DNA of 64,000 bases, from the NCBI GenBank assembly GCA_014084085.1, contig NPFB01000003.1, positions 73,576-137,575 of the forward strand, read 5' to 3'. The translations under genes and the position numbers were made by a program. Positions 38,301 to 48,565 of this stretch are shown one piece after another. The notes beneath the pieces are model-generated. The model worked only from the letters and a program-made list of their open reading frames with translations. It was not told the DNA's origin and did not search any database. Every line of letters starts with the position of its first letter. The stretch's first letter is position 1. This DNA comes from Hondaea fermentalgiana. Taxonomy: Eukaryota > Sar > Bigyra > Thraustochytrida > Thraustochytriidae.

Positions 38301-40496
38301 GCAAATCATGGCAAGCGCTCCAATCTCGGGACGCGTGCTTGCCCCAAGGATTGCAAGTACACCAGCCATTGCACGCAGCGCGCTCTCCTCGGGAAGGTCC
38401 GACGTAAAGGGCTTCTCCAAGCCAAAGTCGCTCACTTCTCCCGACTCTTGTCCAAAGTGCATCGCTGCGAAACGAGCCAGCGGCCCCGAGCACGATGCCT
38501 CTAACGTTGTTGCAGCGTCCTGGTCAAGCCAGCCCAGCCTCCGTACAGCACTCACTGCTGACGGTACAGGCCAGTCGAGCACCGCCTGCACAATTCCTTG
38601 AACAGGAGTTGGTGCGTCCTCAGATGGCACTTGCAAAAGACCCTCTGCAAGAAGTGCTTGCGCGCGTGAGTCCTTTTCTAAACCTGCAAAAAACTGCGTC
38701 CAGTGACTTTCGCGCGTTTCCTGCGACAAGGAGCTACCCACACAGACCCGCACGGCCAGACGAAAGCTCGCAGCAGCTTCGTCACCGTCTCGTCGAAAAC
38801 GAGCGACTTTCAAAAGAGCCTCTCCACGACCATCTGTGGCGCCAGAGACAGCCACGAGCGAGTCCAGGGCGCCGAGCGAGGGGCACCGACGCCCATCGTC
38901 GAGCGCCGCGTCGACCAAAGATCCCGCAAGATCAATGACGCCTTGTGTTCCACGCTTGGCGCCGGCATTCAAAACTTCCCCCACGCGGTTTGCGCGGGTC
39001 GCATCCTCCATCAAGTGCTGAAAGAGACACTGGTGTACAGCAGCCCACCAAGCCGTGCCATCGGTTGGGACCTGACCCAGAGCGAGCGCTAGAGTCGCAA
39101 GCAGGTCGTGCCCTAGCCGAAAGCGCCTCGTTTCGCAAATGTACGCATTCAAAGGACGCACAAGATGAGTCGGATCGAATGCGCGCCCATGCTTGAGCAG
39201 AAAAGCAATGGACTCCAATTGTGCTTGCAGGAGCGCGGGACTCCCGTGAGGTCCGAGGTCCTCTTCTGCAGCCATACCACTCCACACTTCTTCGAGCCAT
39301 TTATTCGCCAGTTCCTCGCTTCCAAGGTCCTCCCACACATGCGCTGGAATCAGCGAGAGCATGGGAAGCAGCATAGGATACGCGTAGCGGCCTGAGCCAC
39401 GCGCTCCACGCCGCAAAAACGACCAGAGATTCGGGAAAAACGCCTTGCGGAATTCGCGCACCTGTTCAAAGAAAGAGGCGTTTTGCATTGTTGTTACAAG
39501 CGCCTCGACGACGCGCCCGACCAGTCGAGGCTCCTGCTCGCTAACAAGAGCTCGGGAAAGGAGTGTGCACGCATCTCCGCCCGCGACAGTAGGGTCCAAA
39601 ATCCCTGCCTTGGCGAGCGTCCCCACGACTTCGTAGGCGGCTCCTCGCACAAGACTGCTCTCGCTGTTCAATAGATGCTTCCACCGCACAGGTTGGCCTA
39701 GCGCCGCCCGTGCCAGAGGTCCCAAAAGATCATCGGCTTCGCCCGGGACAAGATCTGGAAGCTTACCAATCGCGCCGAGCGCACTCGCCTGAATTCTGTC
39801 CCGTATCTCCTCGTCCACGCCATCGGCGCCACGACTTGCCACACGTTTGGCGAGCACGGACGAGATACTCTCGAGATGTTTCTGAAAAAGGCCGCGCAAA
39901 CCATCATCACCAAGATGTTGATCCATGGAGCGCACAAGCTCGCTCGCAGCGCGGCTCACGTCTGCATTCGACGCATCGCCCACGCAACACAGGGTCTCGC
40001 CGAGATACACACCTGCAAATCGGCTCACGAGCTTGGGAACTCGAGCCAGAATCACACCGAGCGTAGAGTTGGCGCGTTCGCGAACACGGTGATCGGCATC
40101 GCGAGAACACAGACGAAGATAGTGGTATAAAAAGTGCGGCAGAGCCTCGCGCGCGTCTTCGCGCGTTGACAGCGTCTCCTCGGCGATGAGCCTTGCAATT
40201 TCTTGCAAGGCCTTGACCTTGGTCTGTGGATCTTTCTTGGACAGACTCTTGAATGCTTGCTTGATATCTTCGTGCTTGCCCGCATAGTACGAAGTGGCGC
40301 TCAGCTCCTCGTTGCCTGCTCCTCGCTGCGCGCGCGTGGCAGGTTTTCCCTCTCCTGCTGCCACTGGTGGGGCCGCTGACGCTGACGCCGCTGGCGAGGA
40401 GAAGGCGTCGAACCCGACAAAGGTCGACGCGTCAAAGCCCGCGCGATGCATGGCCGCGGCCGACGCTGCGGCCGACGCCTTGCGTGCCTTGCCCAT
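35316..40496 (-). CDS. LTN1: Listerin-like E3 ubiquitin ligase (ribosome quality control)
   Basis: A 1726-residue protein (human 1766); the start is the ATG at 40496 (MGKARKAS), as in other Listerins. The open frame continues upstream only through repeat-derived codons. The N-terminal part has TSYYAGKHEDIKQAFKSLSK and DPQTKVKALQEI, matching the family's conserved start, then a long HEAT-like helical body. The C-terminus carries the RING-CH (last 54 residues): CPICY, then LKCSVC, YHSRCLVKWF and CPMC, giving C4HC3 with spacing C-x2-C-x15-C-x2-C-x4-H-x2-C-x12-C-x2-C. The RWD-like segment IPLCFPLENVQVECVGQVGI precedes it. Known role: ubiquitinates nascent chains on stalled 60S subunits. An unusual insert near 37249-37392 is described under findings. 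Confidence 0.95.
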   Translation of the reverse strand: MGKARKASAAASAAAMHRAGFDASTFVGFDAFSSPAASASAAPPVAAGEGKPATRAQRGAGNEELSATSYYAGKHEDIKQAFKSLSKKDPQTKVKALQEIARLIAEETLSTREDAREALPHFLYHYLRLCSRDADHRVRERANSTLGVILARVPKLVSRFAGVYLGETLCCVGDASNADVSRAASELVRSMDQHLGDDGLRGLFQKHLESISSVLAKRVASRGADGVDEEIRDRIQASALGAIGKLPDLVPGEADDLLGPLARAALGQPVRWKHLLNSESSLVRGAAYEVVGTLAKAGILDPTVAGGDACTLLSRALVSEQEPRLVGRVVEALVTTMQNASFFEQVREFRKAFFPNLWSFLRRGARGSGRYAYPMLLPMLSLIPAHVWEDLGSEELANKWLEEVWSGMAAEEDLGPHGSPALLQAQLESIAFLLKHGRAFDPTHLVRPLNAYICETRRFRLGHDLLATLALALGQVPTDGTAWWAAVHQCLFQHLMEDATRANRVGEVLNAGAKRGTQGVIDLAGSLVDAALDDGRRCPSLGALDSLVAVSGATDGRGEALLKVARFRRDGDEAAASFRLAVRVCVGSSLSQETRESHWTQFFAGLEKDSRAQALLAEGLLQVPSEDAPTPVQGIVQAVLDWPVPSAVSAVRRLGWLDQDAATTLEASCSGPLARFAAMHFGQESGEVSDFGLEKPFTSDLPEESALRAMAGVLAILGASTRPEIGALAMICEALLQPRTEHVDAVASETESWLRDWLVRVFDRPADNLLWGERAEHAWAHLVRQGDRGKNVFSRLSSTRQPERLVDVAMYVSEEVEDGCLGFHEPAPLLWTLVTHAGYHPEWREAILVPYIVQARFGDFVHAALEDEALQAVMEEAAVVEVFASASALSSYAVASDAQEVRETVKDQIVPAMEGLQLSLPALRTLVQTMSPLLQELGLKFDALVERCATAVLQHVPAAARDEAAGTADAFITVMKDHEDGDSGLESGGQDEEEGEVNKNIDQEGATLGEAGTGVRADLETTSTAPAFKAPAFSEGEEILYMKTPGAPVAGIVSKVHLDDPSEPYYTVVLEGREVQTIERHLKAKYYVPETLAELNGLLAQARRAGDHKESLRLMKLLPSLTPKPVDSEMQRREALAASKARRQRALEQMAQAQARRQGGQSGSSSTRQGARSGAKLDGAAGEDTEENNVGVTSKVMDVSLCRALEQFGVLTGPGRGARLGREELRNLLLVSAALEAVAAPRGVAAHLRQPNAQQAAPSFHNVLLAAIHVLQSLLQNVPSTALPASLHEYVSRVLVTCALHGGVDAALVQATMRTAAHLDAEDEDAERIVDKAIDLVLAGPHGAGQSFAGTVPLEALDLVKRAPFSLLMQSDERMRGILERIALARDGANDEIASALADVVEKVAAEEGDLARKWWSQREVLLEGLQAGRVADGKGDFPVSCWRALVALIREMRGADADEREATKQILESRGLVAEALRWSLLDETSGSTPDALRQRVGAQTMRVLPALSRKWFTDSTLVNRAEYARVRALMSKFITPKIVAIEVADIVKANREHAFDAVNEVGQRGENAGTEEDLEDFGQITVRASAGARMVTALYEKEDCSVEMEVRIPLCFPLENVQVECVGQVGISRDRWRRWVMQINTLLTSQDGTLLDALLLWKLNMDKELEGMEPCPICYAVVHANDQSFPRLKCSVCKNAYHSRCLVKWFRTSHKNECPMCKQPFEFE

Positions 40497-42400
40497 CGTC
40501 CTCGGTTTCTTGAAGCGAGCCTTCTCCAAGTTGTCGTGGTCCTCCGCGCTGGCCTCGCGTTCTGCGCTCGCTCCGCCTCGTCTCCTTCGCGATCGCCGCA
40601 CCTCGCGCTGCTGGGCTGCGGCCCGACTGCCGGGGCTCTGCGCCGCTCCCTGCCCGCCCGGCTCTCGCGGCACTCCCCCGAGTTGCTGCCGCGCCCGCCG
40701 CGCGTCTCGCTCGCGCCCTCCCGGCCCTCCGCCGCGGTCTCCTGCGCTCGCAGCGCGCCGGCAGAGAGAAGAGAGAGCGTCTTTGGTTGGTCGATTGATT
40801 GACCGATTGATTGATTGATTGATTGATTGTTCGCCGGGCAAGTTCTCGTTGGACCTGTGGCTGCGGAAATGAGATGAAAGATGAGCCGGGAGATGAGATG
40901 AGATGAGATGAGAGAGTGAGGCGGCTTGTGGGTCTCTCTCGACGAAGGAGAGAAACACTCGAGCTCGAACGCGCCACGAGCAGTCACCAACGAATGCGAC
41001 GACAATGATGACGACCATGGTGACGACAATAATGAGGATGACATTCGAAGCATCCCTTGGCAATGTATGACCTGAGCTGCATGCGCGCGTGCGTGCGTGC
41101 GTGCTAAAGGCAAATCTGCCTTGCTCGAACCTGCCTCGCTCGCGCATTGTGGAGAGGGATTCGAACAAGATATATTCGCCGAACATCGTTTGTTGTCCAA
41201 CAGCGCTCCAGGACGAGGCCTATCCACATGCCATGGGCATGATGGTCAAATCCGTCAAACCGCGAACGATGAAGAATCAATCGCACGCGCTCGAGTCGGG
41301 TCCGCTGCAAGCAACTACAACGACAACTTTGACTTCTCGTCTGCCTTTCTACACATTCGTTCCCGCTGCTAAACTCGTCTCGTCATGTGTTTTTTGATCC
41401 TACGCGGCTCCTTTTTTCCTGCCTGCCTGCCTGCCTGCCTGCCTTCCTTCCTTCCTTTCTTCCTTCCTTTCTTCATCTAGGCCTGTAAAGTCGCAGCGCC
41501 ATGAACGAACGACCTCCAGCCAGGTTCCACGGCGACCTGTGCTGGCTGTCGCCGGCGCCGCTTCGCACTGTCGCCGATTCCGTGAGCCAGTCAAGACGAC
41601 CGGCGATGGTCGCGAGCCCACAAGGTCCGCGAGACTCGGACTCGCGCCACGCGTTGAACCCAAGACTCGGCTCGCCCTTTCCGCGTGAGTTGAGTGCAGC
41701 CAGCCGGAGAACGGTCGTTAGGTCGCCAGGTGCAGGTGCCCCTGGCCGATTTTCGAATTCAAAATTTCCGCGCAGCCCAGACTCGGAGGCCTGCCCGGTG
41801 CGGGGTATAGGTAGTTAGATCGTTGGGCAGTCACTGGCCGGCGCAAGTGGGGCAAAGGCGGCGGCAAGTGGAGCAAAGGCGCTGGAGACACTAATAAGAC
41901 TGCCAAACCGCGATCGATCGATCGATCGATCGATCGATCGATCAATCGATTGACTGATCGATCCTCGGGCGCTCCCGGCAGAGCAACAAAGCAAGAAAGC
42001 AAAGGCGGGGCCTGCGCGGAGGGCTCGCACGCAGGCGCGCGGGCGGGCAGACACGCGCGCAGAGCGGCACGGAGCGAGCCAGGCAGGCAGGCAGGCAGGC
42101 TGGCGACCGCTCTGGAGAAGGCGCCCACGAACCGGCGGGCGCGACGGAAGCAGGGAAGGAAAAACCAAAAAGAAGCGCGCTCGTTGACTCGAAAGGCGAG
42201 GCCCTCGGCGCGCCGCACGCGCGGGGACGAACGCTCGCGCGAGAGAAGACGCACGCGCAGGGATCGCGGTGCCTAGGCGCGGAGGTCCGCGCACGCACGC
42301 ACGGATAGCGAGCGACCCGGAGTCAGACCACCGCCAAAACCTTGCCTCCCAAACTCTTTTTCCCCTCCTCCAACAAAGTAGCCAGCCCTAGCGCACCATC
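40497..42400. other. divergent upstream region between Listerin and SCC2 genes
   Basis: No gene is supported. Repeats: (TGAT)n-like near 40791-40828, 'gatgagatgagatgagatga' near 40890-40911, (CTGC)n near 41419-41445, (CTTC)n near 41445-41475, (ATCG)n at about 41911-41945 and (GGCA)n near 42080-42100. Several open frames here are translated repeats. Both genes' promoters are expected in this 1.9 kb. Confidence 0.6.
41911..41950. repeat. ATCG tetranucleotide microsatellite
   Basis: About eight GATC/ATCG units, self-complementary, grading into ATCAATCG variants. Confidence 0.9.
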
Positions 42401-45400
42401 ATGGTCCCATCAAACCACCATCATATGCCGGCGATGGGCGCCGCGCAGGATGCATACGAATTCGAAAACCAAAACCAGGAATGGACAGGACAGAGTCTCG
42501 TTGCGGCGGCCCCGCTCAGTTCATTGAATGGTGTGCCTGGTGCTCAGTCCCGAGAGGCCATCGAGGCCAAACGAGTTTCCGATGTCCTTGATAGCGTGTT
42601 GCAGACGCTCGACGAAGCAGCCGCGGAACGTCTTCGCGGCAATGAGGCCGTCGCACTAGGTACATCAGACGAAATGCCAAACCTCGAGTCCGTGCAGGTG
42701 GACCTCAACGCAATCTGCAAAGATCTCGAGGCCGTCATGGTTGCCGGAGCGCTTTCTCATGTCGATGCAGAGACGCTTGTTTCCTTTGCGCAGGCCTTGT
42801 GCAAGACAGCTGCGGCTGCGACAGCCACAAACGAGCTCGCCGAGGCGCTCGATCGCGCGAGCTTACTGCTGCGCATCATGGCCGATCCGCATGCAGACCC
42901 TCGCCTTGTATCTGGCGAATCTCTCGAAGCTGCCATTAACCTTTGCCGCATGGCACTCATCGATGTCTTGTACCCCCAAATCGACGCAAACTTTTCCGCC
43001 AAAGCTGGAATGCGCGCCAAGTCGCGCTCAAATTCAAACGTCTCGTCACGGAAGAAGCGCGGTGCCGCAAAACGCAAAGGCCGAAAAAATGGACGAAAAC
43101 GAAGACGCGGCGAGCGACCCGATGAGGACGGCGGTGAGGGAGGCCAAGACGCAGACAGCATCCGCGACGACGATGATGACCTCGACAGTCCTCGCAGCGC
43201 GAGCAACGATGGCCAGGAAAGTCCCGAACTTGACGCGACTGCGCAAGGCCTCGATGCCGATTCGTCCACCACCGGGACTGACTTGCGCTTGATTGCGGAC
43301 GCTGCTGCCCGGGCCCTCGCTTCCCTGGACGGGGCTTTGGCTCGCATCCCTCGAATCGAGGATGCTCAGCTTGTGCAAGTGATCAGCCTCTGCACAGCGT
43401 GCTTGTATCTGGATCCGGTCAAGAAGAAAACGAGCCTGGTCGCCAAGGCGCCCTTTCTTCAACAAGTTAGCCTTGACCTTTTGCGTTCCATTTTTCGTCA
43501 CAATGTTGCTCACCGCTCTCTCGTGCTCGACGAGCTTTCGGACGCTGTTTCGCGACTCCCGCGCTCGAGCCGCAACCTTCGCACTTATTGCATCCCTGGC
43601 AGAGATCGCTCAACGGTCCAGCTGCTTACCGTTGCCGTGCTCGAAATCGTGCAGTCCGCGTGTGGACCAGATCCTAGCGAGCCCCAGGCCATTCCAGACT
43701 TTCGTGTCGCGCAACAATCAGCTTACGAGTTCCTCCGCAGTATTCTTGACAAGTGCGCCTCGCCACAAGATCACATCGACGAAGAGGAAGTCAAGCACCA
43801 CCGGAACTTTCTCAATTACTTTGTGGAGGATCTACTTCAGCTCTTGCACGAGCCACGCTGGCCTGCGGCCGAAATGATGCTCTCCCTCGTCAGCAACTTT
43901 ATTACCAACTACTTGCTCAAACCGGCCAAAACGCTCACACTCAGCGCCCAGCGCTTTGGCATGCAGAGCCTCACGCTCTTGGGAAGCGTCTTGGCGCGGA
44001 TCCAGCAGGATCAGCTCTGGGCCGCCGAAAATCCTCTCAAGCTACCGAGTGAGGCGTCGACGCAGACAACACGGCCTCAAGATGTACGTTCGTTGTGCCC
44101 GATTTGCGGTATCGCAGACACTGGTGACGAGGAGATGGCCGGGACCGCCAATAACCAGGTCCAGTGTGAGCGTTGCAAACAGTGTTTTCACGTGGGCTGC
44201 CTTGGCATGCAGGACAGCTTTGCAATGTACCACTGCGACGACTGTATCATGGTCCAGCAGCTCGAAGCGGTCGGGACGTGTGTTGCATACGCTTTCGATG
44301 CTCGCTCGGCGACCATGCTGGGCTCGACCGCAGGTCCTGCGGCCGCGGACCTTGCCGCATTTCGCCAGCTCTATCTTAATATCCTCACGAGCGAGCATCT
44401 AGACGGCTCACGTGGGGCCTCAATGGCCTATGAGTTTTGCGTGGCGCAATGGGCGCAAGAAGACATGAAACCTGGAGGTATCGGCGAAACGAGCCGGGGC
44501 GCTCTTCTTTCACAGTGGAAGTATCGCGACGCCTTGGCGAACCTCTTGGGCGGCGCGCGGACGACGCGATCCCGGAACTCGGTCTCGCGCTTCACGGCCG
44601 CCGCTCTTGTGCGCCATCTCGACCTCGTGCGCGCGCATGGCCTCTGCAGCAAGGCCACGGGTGACACGATGCTCACCCGTCTCTTGCGGATTCTAGGCAC
44701 CGGGGTCCCCTCGCTGCGCGCGCGTGCTGTCAAGGCAGTTGGAGTCGTCATTGAGGCAAACCCAGCCCTCATGGAGGACAAGCGTGTTCAAGCGGTTGTT
44801 GAAAAGCGCGTGCTCGACGAGGCAATCTCTGTTCGCGAGGCCACCATTGACCTTGTCGGTCGCTACGTGGTCGTCAAGCCCGCACTCGTCAAGGATTTCC
44901 AGGCAATGCTTGTCCAGCGCCTCAGCGACCTCGGTCTCTCGGTGCGCAAGCGCGTGGTCAAGGTCTTGCGCAGCTTACTTCTTGCCTCTGCGCCCTTTCC
45001 CGACCGTGCGGCTGTGCTGATGGCGCTCGTTGACCGTGTCGCGGATCCTCAAGAGGAGGATTCCGTCCGAGATCTCATTATTTCCATTTTTCGCGACCTT
45101 TGGTTCGCCGGGACCGCGATTGCAGCTTCAGGGAGCTATCTCGAGGGCAGCGGGGTCGATGCAGATGCTGCCGCTACCGCTGCGGCATCCACGCCTGCAC
45201 ATGGCAGGCGGAATGGCAGCGTCCCAGGTTCTGCCACGAGTGCAAATGAGAATGGGGGCGAGGAGGATAGGAGCCGTGACGCGAGTCCGGGAATGACCCC
45301 TTTTCGCACCCCCATGCAAGCCGTTCACTCGGCCCGCAGACAGCGCGCAGCAAATTCGACCGCGATGCGCTCCATGGCCACACCGGGCATAGCTGCTGCT

Positions 45401-48301
45401 GTGTCCGCCACTTCGAACGGCGCAAGCATTCCATTCACTGATTTAAGCGAAGAAGAGCAAACACGCGCGCTTCAGCGCAACTCTAAGGACATCATGACTC
45501 TCGCCGGTATTCGCGCGGATAACAATTGGCTCGTGGCTCTTCTCAAGGGCATTCTTGATCCATCCGACGTTAAATCTGCGCGAGAGACAGATCGCGCTCG
45601 CGCCACCTGCGAAAGGTTAGTAGCAACCATGGTGAGCCAACTTTTGGACATCCAGGGAGAAGACTATGACATGGGCGAGGTCAAAGAGGACGGCAATGTC
45701 TTTGTCAACAACGACCCGGAGGAGCTGACCATGTACATCCTTCGCGCGCTTGGGCTCTTTGCCGACGCTGCACCGCAACTGCTCATGGGCCATCTCGAGT
45801 CCCTCGCGAGCTATCTTCTCGACGGCATGCTTCAAGTCAAGAAGGAGGATGAGGTCGAGGCGGCGTGCACCATTCTGCGCATCGCCACACAGTCACTGCG
45901 CACGGCAAATAAGCGCCCCGAGGCGCGCTTCGCAGAGGGTCTTGCCAAACAACTCCGCGCTCTCATCCTCCGACGCCCCCCTCAGGTCATGGAAGCTGCG
46001 GCAGAGACCCTAGGCGTCCTCTGCACACACGATAAGCGCCTTGAAGAGTATCTCCGGGCCCCGCTCAACCAGTTTGACCGGTATCTCGACACGCTGCAGA
46101 ACATTGACACCCTCAAGGGTAAAGACATGCGGACTATGTTTGGCGCGCACCGCGCCATGCTCGGGAGCGGCGCCATTTGCCGGGCCCTTCAGGACCCTGA
46201 AAATCGTTTGCTTGACAATGCCGTGCGTCATATCTTGCACCACGCCCAGGACGAACAGCACAAGCGGACCCGTGTCATTGCCATGCAAGCCCTGGGCCAC
46301 ATTTGTATCAAGGATCCTCAGCGCCTGCTGAGCGAGCAAGCAGATTCCTTTGTCGCACACGCTCTCGAGCGTGACCCAGACTCGGCGGTTCGTTGTCAGG
46401 CCTTGGCAACGCTTCAGCACCTTCTCCAGCTAGGCGAGGAACGTCTCGAAGACGGCCAGGCACAGGCCTCGCTCGAGCTTTCGACGTCCCGCGCCGATCG
46501 AGTCAAGGGAGACCAAGACACGGATTCAGGAGTCGTTGCCAGTGTGATGCAAAAGCATGCGCAAGCCATCATCGGTCTTCTTTTTGACAAGTCGGCCAAG
46601 GTTCGGATTCATGCCGTATTGCTGGTTGGCACGATGCTGCGCCAGGGTCTCATTAACCCCCTGCAATGCATTGAGCCCATGGTCACCCTCGAATCCGACG
46701 AAAAGTGGGTCGTTCATGACACTGCGCATCAGTTCCTCGTTGACTTGGATGAGCGTCATCCCGAGTTCCTCGTCACTCGCTGTGTGCAAGGGCTCATTCA
46801 GGCTTATCGCTACAAGCAGGATTCTGGCTATTCCACAGCTGCTACAGTGCCCCGGGATAGTGTCGAGGACGACGCCGGGGCTGACCCGGACGCGGAAAAG
46901 CATTTTCGAGTTGGCCCGTTGCAACCAACCTTTTCCATTTTCTCGCGTCTCTACCGGAGTTGCCTCGCGGGTAATGTGGCCCATCGCACGCGCTTCATGC
47001 AGTCGGCACTGAGTCTCTTCCGACCGGACCCAAGTCTCTTTACAGACCTCACGTCGTCTCTCTCCTCACCGACGAACAAAGGTTCCTCTTCCTCTTCAAC
47101 CCCTGCTGCAACCCAATCGCGACAGGTTGCTCTCGGGGAGCTGCAGTTTGTGGCGGAGACGCTCGGAACCTTACCTTACACGTTGTGGGAAGAACCTCTC
47201 TACCTGGTGTACCAGATCAACAGCCTCACGTCGCTGCATGGTGATGCTCTCGTTCAACTTTTGAAGCCGTCTCTTGCACCCGAGCTCACTGAAGAAAGCG
47301 GCGCGCACACGGCCGAGGCCGAGGCCAACGGCGAGGCCTCAGATGATCCTACTCCAAAATTGTCCAAGCTTGAGTATGGCAAACTCGACGCCGAACCGTT
47401 ACGAAAAGCGTATGCCGCTGTGGAGGCCCTGCAGATGCTCTTCAAGCTCAAGGCTTATCTCAAGTCCACGTACAACCTTTCTGAAGCAAGATGCGAAAAG
47501 TACAATCCTAACGAGACTGCCAAGGCTACAGAGAAGCATATTAGCTCTCCGCCGACAAGTCTCCCGCCCTTCCCAGAAATCAACTCCGCGATCGTCACCA
47601 TCGTCGAGTGCAAATCCCATGAGATCCCAACCACTCAAGAGCTTGTGGAAATGCTTCGAAACCCCTTTCACGCTTTTGTTGATGCTCTCACGGATGACCC
47701 TGATGATGTTGCCTACGTCCCTGAATCCAAGTCGGGCTCGAGCAAGAAACGTCGTCGCTCTTCCGCGACAGCTCAGGCGCCGCCCACGGAACCCGAGGGA
47801 CCAGAGGCTGGCATTGCAGCAGTGGTGGCTGCGCCTGCTGCTACTGCAACGTTTGATGACCTTGCCGCTGGTGCAGGAGTATCGCTGCAGGGGGTGCAGG
47901 CTGATGCTTTTGCGCCTCCCCCATTTGATCCTTCGCAGCAGAACTTACAACCTCAACGTCAACCCCACCCTCATCAAGGCATGCATCAGGGTTATGGGCA
48001 AATGCCAATGATGCAGAATCAGTTTGCTCAAGTGCCGCCGTTCCCGCCACCACACTTGCAGCAACACCACCAGTTGCAGCAGCAGCAGCATTACCATAAT
48101 GCTCAACAAGCTGCGTTTTATGCTGCTCAGCAGGAGCAAGAGCATCAACAGCCATTTGCTCCACACCAACAAAATATGTACCCCATGGGACAGACCGGAT
48201 GGGATGCGCAAGGTTTGACGGCCCAGCATGCTGCCATGATGCAAGCGCAGTCGGGCTATCCGTATTATCAAACCCAAGCACCATCCTATCCGCCTCGGTA
48301 G
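42401..48301 (+). CDS. SCC2: SCC2/NIPBL cohesin loader with PHD finger
   Basis: A 1966-residue protein from the ATG at 42401 (context atcATGG). A PHD finger lies at about residues 563-618: CPICGIADTGDEE, then VQCERCKQCFHVGCLGM and YHCDDC. The body is HEAT-repeat: the signature region reads LRARAVKAVGVVIEANPALM, then VREATIDLVGRYVVVKP and VRKRVVKVLRSLL, typical of the Scc2/NIPBL core. Further on, ALGHICIKDPQRLL and LLFDKSAKVRIHAVLLVGTM match the family. The C-terminal KLKAYLKSTYNLSEARCEKY matches the conserved hook region. A basic Lys/Arg and acidic linker lies near residues 208-285, and a Gln/His/Pro-rich tail follows residue 1840. Known role: with Scc4/MAU2 it loads cohesin onto chromatin. 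Plant SCC2 also has a PHD finger; animal NIPBL does not. Confidence 0.95.
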   Translation: MVPSNHHHMPAMGAAQDAYEFENQNQEWTGQSLVAAAPLSSLNGVPGAQSREAIEAKRVSDVLDSVLQTLDEAAAERLRGNEAVALGTSDEMPNLESVQVDLNAICKDLEAVMVAGALSHVDAETLVSFAQALCKTAAAATATNELAEALDRASLLLRIMADPHADPRLVSGESLEAAINLCRMALIDVLYPQIDANFSAKAGMRAKSRSNSNVSSRKKRGAAKRKGRKNGRKRRRGERPDEDGGEGGQDADSIRDDDDDLDSPRSASNDGQESPELDATAQGLDADSSTTGTDLRLIADAAARALASLDGALARIPRIEDAQLVQVISLCTACLYLDPVKKKTSLVAKAPFLQQVSLDLLRSIFRHNVAHRSLVLDELSDAVSRLPRSSRNLRTYCIPGRDRSTVQLLTVAVLEIVQSACGPDPSEPQAIPDFRVAQQSAYEFLRSILDKCASPQDHIDEEEVKHHRNFLNYFVEDLLQLLHEPRWPAAEMMLSLVSNFITNYLLKPAKTLTLSAQRFGMQSLTLLGSVLARIQQDQLWAAENPLKLPSEASTQTTRPQDVRSLCPICGIADTGDEEMAGTANNQVQCERCKQCFHVGCLGMQDSFAMYHCDDCIMVQQLEAVGTCVAYAFDARSATMLGSTAGPAAADLAAFRQLYLNILTSEHLDGSRGASMAYEFCVAQWAQEDMKPGGIGETSRGALLSQWKYRDALANLLGGARTTRSRNSVSRFTAAALVRHLDLVRAHGLCSKATGDTMLTRLLRILGTGVPSLRARAVKAVGVVIEANPALMEDKRVQAVVEKRVLDEAISVREATIDLVGRYVVVKPALVKDFQAMLVQRLSDLGLSVRKRVVKVLRSLLLASAPFPDRAAVLMALVDRVADPQEEDSVRDLIISIFRDLWFAGTAIAASGSYLEGSGVDADAAATAAASTPAHGRRNGSVPGSATSANENGGEEDRSRDASPGMTPFRTPMQAVHSARRQRAANSTAMRSMATPGIAAAVSATSNGASIPFTDLSEEEQTRALQRNSKDIMTLAGIRADNNWLVALLKGILDPSDVKSARETDRARATCERLVATMVSQLLDIQGEDYDMGEVKEDGNVFVNNDPEELTMYILRALGLFADAAPQLLMGHLESLASYLLDGMLQVKKEDEVEAACTILRIATQSLRTANKRPEARFAEGLAKQLRALILRRPPQVMEAAAETLGVLCTHDKRLEEYLRAPLNQFDRYLDTLQNIDTLKGKDMRTMFGAHRAMLGSGAICRALQDPENRLLDNAVRHILHHAQDEQHKRTRVIAMQALGHICIKDPQRLLSEQADSFVAHALERDPDSAVRCQALATLQHLLQLGEERLEDGQAQASLELSTSRADRVKGDQDTDSGVVASVMQKHAQAIIGLLFDKSAKVRIHAVLLVGTMLRQGLINPLQCIEPMVTLESDEKWVVHDTAHQFLVDLDERHPEFLVTRCVQGLIQAYRYKQDSGYSTAATVPRDSVEDDAGADPDAEKHFRVGPLQPTFSIFSRLYRSCLAGNVAHRTRFMQSALSLFRPDPSLFTDLTSSLSSPTNKGSSSSSTPAATQSRQVALGELQFVAETLGTLPYTLWEEPLYLVYQINSLTSLHGDALVQLLKPSLAPELTEESGAHTAEAEANGEASDDPTPKLSKLEYGKLDAEPLRKAYAAVEALQMLFKLKAYLKSTYNLSEARCEKYNPNETAKATEKHISSPPTSLPPFPEINSAIVTIVECKSHEIPTTQELVEMLRNPFHAFVDALTDDPDDVAYVPESKSGSSKKRRRSSATAQAPPTEPEGPEAGIAAVVAAPAATATFDDLAAGAGVSLQGVQADAFAPPPFDPSQQNLQPQRQPHPHQGMHQGYGQMPMMQNQFAQVPPFPPPHLQQHHQLQQQQHYHNAQQAAFYAAQQEQEHQQPFAPHQQNMYPMGQTGWDAQGLTAQHAAMMQAQSGYPYYQTQAPSYPPR

Positions 48302-48565
48302 TTCACTGAAAAAGTAAATGGAAGAGGAAGGAATCGCGTGGAATCGACAATAGTTTGCAGGTCTTTATTTTGCTTCGGAGACATCCACTTTTTTTTACTT
48401 TTTTTTTTTTGGTATGTAGTGATTGCGCAAGAGTATGATGTATGATCAACGCTTCTGTTTTTTACTCGGACTCACTATTGTTTTCTTCCTATCCTTCTCC
48501 CCAAAGGCATGAAAGCTTATGATACACTACGCTAACTGTGATCTAAAACGACAGATTCTCCAAAT

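Noticed and set aside
40497..41186. Upstream extension of the Listerin frame (230 codons)
   Set aside because: It consists of translated TGAT and GATGA repeats (INQSINRSINRP). The MGKARKAS start at 40496 matches other Listerins.
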